Source: Puffinus mauretanicus
Lineage: Eukaryota; Chordata; Aves; Procellariiformes; Procellariidae
Direction of reading: 5' to 3'
DNA length: 64,000 nt
Assembly (NCBI GenBank): GCA_023333565.1
Contig: JAJKFH010000374.1
Span: 372,001 to 436,000 of the forward strand
Made by a program: the position numbers and the translations under genes. The notes under the pieces were generated by a model. The model was not told where the DNA came from. It saw only the letters and a list, made by a program, of their open reading frames with translations, and searched no databases. Positions 1 to 9,264 of this stretch are shown one piece after another (within the stretch, counting starts at the first letter, position 1; the number at the start of each line of letters is the position of its first letter).

Positions 1-207
1 TTTAGATAAATGACTTCTCCCCTTGTGAACCTTGTAAGTCATCGTGATAGTGCCGAAGAAAACGGGGTGAGGTAGGTGTGGGAATGCTGTTGCTTGTTAC
101 TTGCTTGCGATAAAGCAGCAAGTTTATGTAGAAATGAAGAGTGGGGAGGTGGGTGATGCTGGCATCATCTCCCCAGTCCATCCTTTGGCTTCCCGCAGGT
201 GTGCCCA

Positions 208-221
208 GGGGGGGGGGGGGG
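208..221 (+). repeat. G14 homopolymer
   Basis: An uninterrupted run of 14 G. It can form intramolecular G-quadruplexes and is prone to length error in sequencing. Confidence 0.9.
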
Positions 222-663
222 TAACAGGAAGGCTGCGGATCTGCTGGTGGAAGGTCACCCTCTTCAATTGGCTATAGCCCTGTAGCTTTAGTTTCATATT
301 CCCCGGCTGTTGCTATCAAGTTCTCCTGGTCAAAGTCTCTCTGATGGCTGTCCTGTGCTCCTCTGTACTTTTTGAAAAGGTTTTTTACCTTTGCTCTTAC
401 AACATTAGTTTGTGGTTGCTTTTTTTGGTTTGTTCCATAGTGTTCAGGCACAAACTGATGTCAACATTAAACAGGTATTTTTACATCATGCAGTTACCTC
501 ACTATTTTATGTCTGCACGTGGGGGGTTTCCCCATGAGGTAGGTTTGCCCATCCTTAACTTGCCATTTGTTGCTGCTTCATGAGTCCCCGGTGCTGGGCG
601 CAGCTGACGAGGGCCCCAAGAGCTGCCCTTGAGCTGCTCCTGGCACTGGCTGTGAAAAGCCCC

Positions 664-683
664 GGGGGGGGGGGGGCGGGGGG
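664..683 (+). repeat. G13-C-G6 run
   Basis: Thirteen G, one C, then six G, followed shortly by another GGGG. This is a quadruplex-prone tract similar to the one at 208. The exact length may be uncertain in the assembly. Confidence 0.85.
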
Positions 684-1254
684 ATGGGGCTATTTATTCT
701 TGGCACTTTCAGTTGCAAAATGCTTTGGGCAGGGATCAGCATCAGCGACACCTCCTGCCTGCTGTCCCCGGGATGTGCTGTCGGCGTGAGTCAAAGTGCC
801 CAGAAGACGGAGACGGGTTCCGGCTGAAATGTGATGTTTCCTTTTCGGTTCTCCTGCTTAGGATGCGATGCCCTCTGCTAATGAGCTCATGACGAGCCCC
901 TTGGCAGGCGCTATCGCTGGTGCTGCACAAAAACAAGCCTGCCTGTGCAGATTCGTCTGATAGACGGTTTGACTTTGTAGTCTGAAATTAGCAGGGATAA
1001 AGTCCTCTAATATACTTGTGTTACGTAGGAACTCTGGAGGGAATTCATAAATCCGATGAGAACAATCGCCTTTGCTCTGATGCAAGCTGGCTCCAGAACA
1101 AGTCCTCTTTGTTTTGCTGCCTGCAGACAGGGCCCTGGGTACAGGCAGGGCACTGCCCTCTCAGTAACACTGCCCGCCGAGTAAGCTTGGGTCTAGACCT
1201 GGTCTTAGACCAGCAGGGTGTCAGCACCCAGATCTGGAGTAACTGGGGGAGCAT

Positions 1255-1273
1255 ATATAATAATAATAATAAA
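1255..1273 (+). repeat. (TAA)n microsatellite
   Basis: A short run of TAA units after CATATA. It contains an incidental AATAAA at 1268-1273, which I do not call a poly(A) signal because no transcript end is apparent. Confidence 0.8.
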
Positions 1274-3728
1274 ACCCCAGGTAGAAGTGGTGCTGCTGTG
1301 GGAGGGCCAGGGGGACAAACCTTGCCCCTGTGAGCCCTGGCCTGCGCTCCCGAAATCCTTTTGCCAATACTGTGTGAGGATTAGCAGGGGCTGTGCCAGC
1401 ACAGCAAAGCAGCAACAAGGTGGTTGGGAGCTTCCTGGGCCTGCAGCAGTGGGAGGGGGAGCGGGGACAGAGATGACCTTTTTTATTAGTTGCTTTAAAA
1501 GCTGCGAGAGCAAAATGGCAGGAGGAAAAAATCTCCCTCACCTGCACGTTGATCTAAACCGCAGGCATCCTGGCCCAGACCATGTCCTGAAGGGTTAAAG
1601 AGGGGGCGACCCAGATGGCAAGTCGCTCTGAATAACATATTATCTCGCAAAGTTCAAGAGCAGGTTTGTTTTCCTTCCATGCTGTTCTGCACAAATCCCT
1701 CCAAGCAATTCCTTGTGTTTGTGGAAAGGCAATTGCGTAACTGCCAGCCTGGGACACGCTGGGGTGGGAGCAGGCCTCCCATGGCCCCCCCGCCTGCAAA
1801 CGGCTGCCCGTCACCCCTGCGCCCGGGCTTCTTGGAGAGCAGGACTGGGATGAGCCGTTATTGGTCTTGGGGGGTGCGTAGTCACCGGGGGGGCAGGGGT
1901 TGCCTGCCTCTCGGGGCATGGGGAAGGACAGAGTGACTGGACCGTGGAAGGGCTCAGGAGGAGACTCGAGGACTTTTCTGTTCCTGGTTTTCCTCCACTG
2001 GCGCAGGGCCGCTGCTGGCAGGCGGTGCGAGACCGGCCTTGGAGGCAGATGCTCTGGAGGTGTCCCTCCTGGCCAGGGCTGGCAGCAGGGCGGTGGCGAA
2101 GCAGCCCGGGCAGCAGCAGCAGGTACTGGGGAGAAAACCTCCAGCAAGCTCCGGGGCGCGCGTGCGGCGGGAACGGGCGCCTCTGCCTCTGCGGAAAGGG
2201 CTTGCCCCTCTGGGGACGAATCCTGCCCTCGCTGTGCATGCCCTGCGCGCGGCTCCCCGGGGCTCTGTTCTTCCCTGGGCAGTGAGCTCCCCGCTGGCAC
2301 TGGCTGTGCCGGCAGGAGCGCTGGGAAGGGGCAGCCGGGCTGCCTCTCCCCAATCTGCGCCAGGGAACGCTCAGCCCCAGCAGAGGCACCTCCAAGGGGC
2401 AGCCCTGCAGCCGGGCCGGGGGCCGGGGAGCTGGGCCAGCCTGCACCCCTGCAGGGACACCCCGCTCTGCAGTCACTGCAGCCTCTGCTCCGTGGAGGAC
2501 GATGCTGAGCGCACGTCTCCTTCCTCATGGCTCCCCCGTGTCTGGTCTCCTCCCTGGCCGCTGCTTCCTGATGCTTGGAGAGGACCCACCTTTTCCGGCC
2601 AGCCCGGCCCCAGCAAGGCCATCGCCCAGGGTGGCTGCAATGTGCTGGGCCTCACCCTGCACTGGGGACTTGGCAGGGGCTGGATGAGCCGCAGCTTCTG
2701 CTGCTCTGCAGCCTCCCCTGCACGATGCTGCGCCGGCCCGGGGCTCGCAGGGAGCTCGTCTTATGTAAATAGGTCACTTCTAGCCCAAAATTGGGGCGGC
2801 TGCCGGGAATCGCCACGGGTCAGCTGGCCGGAGATGAAACACATTCCTGTGGCTGGCGCCGGCTTCTCTGGTGAATTGGGCCCTGCTTTGATGGCAAGGT
2901 GCTGGGGACGGAGGCGGGGGGCTGAGCAGGGGTCCATGGACCTGCCAGCCCTGCTGCCCCCGTGCTTGTCGCCCAGGGGAGAGCCTGTGAGGTGGTGAGG
3001 GTCCAGGCTCACGCTCCTGGGGAGGTGAGAGGAGGTCCTGCCAGCACTGGCCCCATGCATGGCGTTGGGGCTGGTGGAGGGAAGGAGCCTGGGACTGGCT
3101 GGGGCTTGCCCTAGTGGCCAGGACATTTTGGCAGGTGGCCACCCCAGCATTGGGGTTGGGCAGGGCAGGAGCAAGAAGAGGCAAGGGACAGCTCATGGTC
3201 TGAGGGAAGAGGACACCTCCATCCCCGTGCTGTCCCCATCCTGTGCTGCTGCCTCTTGAGTAGCTGCTGGACTTGTTCCCCCGAGCTGGGTCCCTGCCAG
3301 CAGGGAGGGACACACAAATGGCTTTTGTAGAGCAAGAGCAAAATATTTCCTCGTGGCTGGGCAGCGGCATCCCCGCAGGGTCGTGCCACGACATCGCTGT
3401 GACCCCTGCCCAAGGGAGAGCAATCCGCCCTGCTCACCCCATGGTCCCAGGGCTGCAAAGTCCTCGGGCCCCAGCAAGGCGCAGAGCACATCCTGCTGCC
3501 CCAAGCCTTGCTGGGGACACGGTGACACCCAGTGCATGGGCGCAGAGGCACCCTGTGCCCTCCAGCTCTGTGGCACCCACTGCTTTGGGGATGGCAGGCG
3601 CTGTGTGTGGCTGAGCAGCCGTGCCTTCGCTGTTTCTAACAGTGGTGGGCTCAAGTGACTGGGCATTAGTAAAACTGGTTTTAAGCCATTTCTACGGTGA
3701 TGCCATAGCGGGGCAGGTGTCCATCCAT

Positions 3729-3740
3729 CCCATGCATGGG
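3729..3740. repeat. 12-bp perfect palindrome CCCATGCATGGG
   Basis: A perfect palindrome with ATGCAT at its centre, flanked by CCATCC units. A similar CCATGCATGG occurs at about 3053. Function is unknown and chance is likely. Confidence 0.6.
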
Positions 3741-6700
3741 TCCATCCCAGGGCGCCAAGGGTCCCGCGCTGCCACTTGGTCAGCTGCAGCGGAGCCCCAG
3801 CCTGGAGCCACGCAGGGCAGCGCAGAGGGGACACAGCTTGTGTCCCCGGCTGGGAGCTGCCGGGGGCGAAGCCGCCTTCCCTGAATTGTATGGAAATGAG
3901 GATTGGCTAAGGGGTCTCCCGCAGCCGCCTTTGCTTGCAGCCTGCAACTTTGCTGCCTGCATGAGGGCAGAGCAAACCCCAGCAGGGTGCCCGGTGCCAG
4001 CCCCCGCCATGCCCAGCACCCTGCTCCTCTGGCGGGGATCCCCATCCCGGCACCCCTCGCCTGCTGCACCCACCCCCTGCCCAGGGCTCTCCCTCAGGCG
4101 AGGGGTGCGAGCAGGGCCACAGTCCCTGCCCCACGGGCAGTGTGGGCAGCAAAGGGCCATGCTGGCAGGCAGCCTCATGCGATGCAGGCTGGTGTCTGCC
4201 ATACCGGGCTGCCAGCTCCAGATGGGGCCATGGGCTCTGTCCTCCTTTCTTTCCTGGGTTTGCACCATAGCAATGTCCCCACCGGCCGAGCTGTGACAGG
4301 CTGTGCTGGCCCTGCAGGGTCTTTTCAACCTCTCTTTGAAAGGAGAGCTCCTCCAGCCCACAGGGCCAGGATCTGCCGCAGCACCCCAGGCAACCCCTCG
4401 CTTTGCAGCTCTTCCCTGGCCGACGCGTGTGCAACGGGGAAAGGATGCGAGAAGGATGACGTTGGGCAATGCAGCATTGGCTTGGTTAGAGACACGAACC
4501 CGAGAACTCCTTCGTCCTGGCAGCCGTGCGGCAGGAAGGATGGCATGGGGAGCCTGGGGCGCGGTGCTGCACCCTGCACTGCACCCTGCGCTCTCGCTAC
4601 CAAGCACCTTACCCCAGGTCCCCCCCCTTCTCCCACCATCAAATGCCTTCTGCCTGCACCCAGATTTTGCACCACGGGGGAGGCGCTTGGCTGCTGAGCT
4701 GACAGCAGAAAAAGTGGTATTCCCCTGAAGCTTCCATTCCTGCAATGCGGCCTTGGAGCCTGCAGAGCTGCCCTGGCAGGGGAGAGCCAGGCAGGGCCTG
4801 TCCTGTGGCTGGTGGCCATGCCAGCAGGCAGAGCGCGTGGGCCAGCGAGGGACTCGCCAGGTCAGGACGCGAGCGGAGAGCTTAACGAAGAACAAGGCAC
4901 TGCTGCACGAAGCCAAGGAGCTTGTTTTCCCAAAGTGGAGCTGCAGCGCAGGCCGGGCTGTGTGTTGCTCACCTTGCAACGTGCAGCACCTCAATCCTTC
5001 CTGCAGCATCCCTCTCGTCCCCCCGCCGCCATCCCTCAACTCGCCCGACCTTCTGTCTTCTTCGTTTCCAGGAAGCGCAGCTGTTGGCAGCCGCTGGCCG
5101 CTCCTTCCTCCCGGCCGCAGGAGGGGCCTGGGCCCCTGCCAGCCCCGCCACGGGCTTCGTGCGATGCGTTGCGCAAGGACCCATGCGGACACCCCGGCCC
5201 CACGGGCAAGCGGAGCGGAGCGGGTCCTGGAGCCACCCACCGCCCTGACGCCTTCGGTCCTTCATGCTTCGGGCTTTGCAGGGAGCAGCCGCTGGCAGAG
5301 CAGCCCCTCACTGGTGTTTTTGGGCTCAGCATGGAGCCGTGTCCCTGGTGAGAGGTTTGCCCCTGCCTGGCAGAGCACCCTTCCCTGCTGCTGGGAGGCA
5401 GCGCTGGTTTTGGGGCTTTTCCCGTAAGGGCGCATATGTAGTTGGAGGGGTGGGATGTCCTGTAAGCAATGCTGGTGCATGCACTGCGCGGGCTGGACGT
5501 GGGGCTGCGCTCCCGGCCGCCAGCCACTCTGCCACCCTGCTTGCTCAGGGGCGTACACATGGCACAGGGCACAGAGCTGCCCAAGCCTGTCCCTGCCTCC
5601 CGTGTGAGAGCCCAGCTCCACATCTCGCTCGGGAGCAGGGACATGCATGTGTCCTGAGTGCCAGCCGCCATGGCACAGCCGCCCAACCCCATGCAGTGCC
5701 CAGCTGCCATGTGTGCCACAGTCCGGGCTGGCCCGGCCATGGGCGAGCAGGCAGAGCGCAGCCCCGTGCCTCACGTGGCTCGTCCTCCTGCTCCGCTGCA
5801 GAGGTGCCCCTGGTCCATGGCAGCCTTGGCAGCTCTCCCACCTGCAAACCTCCTTCCCTAGAGGAGGTGGCTGGATCAGCTTCCAGCGGAGCTGTGCAAG
5901 CTGCTGGCAGCATCCCTGGAGCAGGCGAGGGCTGGTGGCACTGCCCGCGGAGGGGCCGGGGCCGTCCCACCCTGCCAGTTGTGCCCTGGGATTGCAGGAG
6001 CAAGGCAGGGCTGTCCCTCCTGTAACGCAGGCAGGGCACCGACCCCTCCCCAGGTGGTCCCGCTCTGCTCAGCAGGGTGGTTGGGGGGGTCCCATCTGCA
6101 GCCTTTTAATGAGGTTTTCCAGGAGGGAGGGCTGCCAGGACATCGGGAAATAGGGGCATGCCCAAGACACATCCCAGTGCCTCCCTGTCCCGCTCATGGA
6201 CACCCCCAGTCCCCGCAGAACACGCTGGCGGTGTTGTCCCCGGAGCCGTGGGCCTGGGGTCTCCACAGCACCTCCTACCCCGTGTGACTTTTCACCCAGA
6301 GAGGGCTGGTGGGAGTACAATAATATTTGTATACCTAAAAGTAGAACGATTGATCCCGCTGCTGTTTTGCAACATGTTGACGATCAGGCAGTGCAGAATT
6401 ATATAAGTGTACGTGGAGCTGGCAAGTTTGTGTTTCAATCATATGAGTGCTGTTGTGCAACGCTTCCCCTCCGCGGCCCCGGAGGAAAGCGGGTGCGTGG
6501 GGTTGCCAGTGCTTCGGCAGCAGCATGCGTGCACGTGCACATGCCGTGCAGACGCCGTGCACGCACCGAGCCCTTCAAGTGCTTATGACGATCCTGCTCT
6601 CCACGGCTCTGAGGGCAAGGGATGCAAGCGTTATCACTGAGGTCTCAAGTTCGGCTTTAAAAGTCACCCGCAAATGACGCAGCGGGATCCCTGCTCATTG

Positions 6701-7387
6701 CCCCTCCCTGTCCAAGATAAATCACCCGGAGCTTGCAATTCAGAGCCGATTCCTCAACAGCAGGAATCCACCCTGGGCTCCCAGTGCCCTCGGAGGCTCT
6801 TTGCCCCTGGTGCATCATACCCGGGTGCAGGAGGGTTTGCAGGAGCCCTTGCAGAGGAAATCCTGGCCCCTTCCCGGCCGCTGGCTGGCAGAGCCGGCAT
6901 GCTGTGACGAACAGAGGGAGAGGCCGGGGTGCCGCTGCCATGTGTGTTGGAGGTGGGTGCCTGCATCCCCCCCAGCTGCCTTCGCCTCCCGGCACAACCT
7001 GTGCTGCCCACTTCATGGAAATAAAGCGCCATTATCCCAGCACAAACAGGAGCTGGGCTTGCACCAGGGAGTGACCGGGGCTTACCTGGAGCGGGGACAT
7101 GGCTGCGAGCAGACCCCGCAGCAGGGCAAACACCGCAGCCAAAGCCGGGGCAGGCTGCGGTGTCACGGGCAGGGGTCGGGTTTGCCCTCCCGCAGTGCTG
7201 TTCCCTGGCTGCCCACCCCTTGTCCACCGTCATGCCGTGCCCCGCGGGGCATCTGGAAAGGACTGTGACCAGGCATGAAGCCCAGACCCTGAAAGGCTCC
7301 TGAAGGATTCAGCCCCAGCTGCATCTCACAATTCCCATTCAAAGCGTCCCGTCGCCTTTCCAGCTCAAATGTGACAGGCTTCAGCTC

Positions 7388-7434
7388 ACCGCCGCGATTG
7401 CCGGTACACCGCCGGCGATTCCCGGTACACCGCC
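7388..7434 (+). repeat. short imperfect tandem repeat, unit about 20 bp
   Basis: Two imperfect copies of an ACCGCC-CGATT-CCGGTAC type unit, followed by a third ACCGCC. It is CpG-rich and lies outside any exon I can see. Confidence 0.7.
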
Positions 7435-8949
7435 CACAGCGGCGGAGCCTAGGCAACCACACACTCCGGGTCCATCCTCCATCCTCACCTCCAGGCTCAG
7501 TCAGAATTACCTCACCGGCAGTGCTGGGAAAACCAGGGGGGCAGGGGGGGCTGCGCTGGGAGCGGGCAAGGGGCTGTGGCAGCCGCAAGCCTGGCTTTTA
7601 TTGTATAACTGGATTTGATTGTTGATGGTTTCTGGATGAATTAAACTCCCCTGTTGCTAGGAGCGGGGGTCTGTGGGCTTGATCTCTGCTTCCCTCCAAC
7701 CCCGTTTCCCGGCAGGATGGCAGGGGTGGACAGGATGGGTGAGGGGCGTCTCTGCGGTGAGCTCGGCTGCAGGTGCATGTGTACCAGCCCCGCTGGGATG
7801 CTGTAACCAGACCCCCCCCTCCTCGCTGCTGTCAGCCCCGTGCTGGGCCCTCGGTGCTGGCTTTGCCAGGTGGAAAATTCCTCTTGTCCCTAAGGCAGCA
7901 CGGAGAAAGCCCTGGCTGGGGAAGAGGAAGGGGGGCGATGCGCTGCAGGGCTGTCCCTAGGGCAGCAGGAGGGGCTCGGACCCCCGGCAAGGGCAGCGGG
8001 GGCCTGAGGGAAGCTGCTGATATCTGGGGGTGGCTCGCAGGGGTCTTGGGCTGCTTGGGGTGGTGGCCCAAAGAGTTGTTCTCTTGTTGGGGCGTCAAGG
8101 CGTAGAGATGGACGGGGCTGGGGGCGGCTGTGTCCTCTCCGAGAGCTGCTGGCCCGACGGGCAGTGCACCCACGGCCCCACGGCCACGCGCCAGGTCACT
8201 GTGTCCGCCGCGGGGCACAGTTTGGGGCCCGGCGCCGGCTCTGGCTGTGCCCTGTTTCCATGCTGGGGGTGGCAGGGCACGGCTGTTCTCCGCAGGGCGA
8301 AGGGACCGTCCCCGGGGACCTCACCCAGGGTGAAGCCCCCCAGGTGCTGGAGCAGAGCGTGGTGGCCGGGGTGGGGGCTCGCCGACACACGGGGACTTTG
8401 GGGATTCAATGGCACTGGTTGCTGAAGTGTGGGACCCCCAGAGGAGGGGGCTTCTCGGGGGCACCCGGCTGGGCTGGGAGCTGGGCTCGGTGGGGATGGA
8501 GGGAGGAGGAGAGGGGGCAGAGTTTGGGGCGGGGAAGCGATGCGACTGTGGCAAGGGAGGACGTTCAGCCTGGACGTGGTGGTCAGACGGGCCGGTGCAA
8601 GGGCGGGCGATGGGCAGGAGGCGGGAGCAGCGACCAGGCTCTGGCCGAGCCCCAGGGGCCGGCAGCGCCCCAGGCAAAGCCGCGATGGCGGAGGGACACC
8701 CGGACACCAACAGGCCGGGTCCTGCCGACGGTCCGTCCGCAGGGGGCCCGCGCCCGGGGGCCCGGCCGCCTCCCCCGCGGCTGCGGGCAGGGCCGGGGCG
8801 GGACCGCGCAGGGCTCCGCGGGCCGCTGCTGCCCCCTGCCGCGCCGCACCCGCGCTCCCGGGCGGCGGCGGGGGGGCGGGGCGCAGCGGGCGGCGGGGCG
8901 GGGCCGCGCACCCGGGACGGCCGGAGGCGGCGGGAGCGGCGCCGCCGCG

Positions 8950-8963
8950 CCGCCAGGGGGCGG
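8950..8963 (+). promoter_or_regulatory. CTCF-like core motif
   Basis: The sequence CCGCCAGGGGGCGG matches the well-known vertebrate CTCF core (CCASYAGRKGGCRS) with one difference, G for A at the third base. It lies about 130 bp upstream of the start codon. Occupancy is inference. Confidence 0.55.
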
Positions 8964-8981
8964 TACGGTGCGGTGCACTGC

Positions 8982-9035
8982 GGGGGCGTGGCGCGGCGGT
9001 GACGTGCGGGGGCGTGGCGGCGCCGGGGGCGTGGC
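8982..9035 (+). promoter_or_regulatory. three GGGGGCGTGGC boxes (SP/KLF type) and a CRE half-site
   Basis: The same 11-mer GGGGGCGTGGC occurs at 8982-8992, 9008-9018 and 9025-9035. Its complement GCCACGCCC is the CACCC/GC-box type sequence bound by SP/KLF factors. Between the first two copies, TGACGTG at 9000-9006 is a CREB/ATF half-site. All lie within about 110 bp of the start codon, as expected for a proximal promoter. Confidence 0.6.
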
Positions 9036-9093
9036 GTGGCGTGCCGGGCCGAGCCGGGCCGCGGCGGTCGGAGGTGCCGGTGCCGCCGCCGCC

Positions 9094-9264
9094 ATGTACC
9101 GGGCCCTGTACAGCTTCCGCTCGGCCGAGCCCAACTCGCTGCCCTTCGCCGCCGGGGAGACCTTCCTGCTGCTGGAGCGCAGCAACCAGCACTGGTGGCT
9201 CGTCACCCGCGCCGGCTCCGGCGAGACGGGCTACGCGCCGGCCTCCTACCTTCAGCGGCTGCAG
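9094..9264 (+). CDS. NCKIPSD: NCKIPSD exon 1: SH3 domain
   Basis: Residues 1-57, ending in phase 0 at CAG|GTGGGC. The exon is essentially one SH3 domain. ALYSF (4-8) replaces the usual ALYDY, the RT loop follows, HWWLV (33-37) carries the tandem tryptophans, and GYAPASYL (46-53) is the end motif with Pro49 and Tyr52 of the ligand pocket. The SH3 of this family contacts proline-rich partners such as N-WASP. The ATG has G at -3 in a run of GCC triplets. The exon lies inside the CpG island, so its third positions are almost all G or C. Confidence 0.96.

Larger units (their letters stand above)
1..1500. other. upstream flank, no gene recognised
   Basis: I see no exon, RNA gene or mobile element here. 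The stretch has mixed composition, with two long G-runs (around 208 and 664) and a short TAA microsatellite at 1255-1273. Open frames are short and resemble no family I know. In human the gene directly upstream of NCKIPSD in the same orientation is IP6K2, so this could be distal flank or 3' UTR of that gene. No IP6K2 coding sequence and no convincing 3' end are visible, so that remains inference. Confidence 0.5.
1500..8600. other. GC-rich intergenic flank
   Basis: About 7 kb of GC-rich sequence before the promoter. Stop codons are rare at this composition, so long open frames occur on both strands, including one of 486 codons on the minus strand at 3780-5240. Their conceptual products are Pro/Gly/Arg/Ala/Ser-rich, overlap each other in several frames and match no family I recognise, so I treat them as chance. 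AT-rich islands near 6310-6465 and 7589-7655 stand out. No RNA gene or mobile element was recognised. Confidence 0.55.

Noticed and set aside
1554..2528. 324-codon minus-strand open frame
   Set aside because: Same reasoning: GC-rich background, no recognisable domain, and long frames on both strands over the same bases.
3780..5240. 486-codon minus-strand open frame
   Set aside because: It is in GC-rich flank where stops are rare. The product is low-complexity Arg/Pro/Gly/Ser-rich, overlaps open frames in other phases, and shows no domain.
1..9000. Terminal exons of IP6K2, expected upstream by synteny
   Set aside because: No open frame in this interval resembles the inositol hexakisphosphate kinase C-terminus. 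The gene, if syntenic, lies outside the window.
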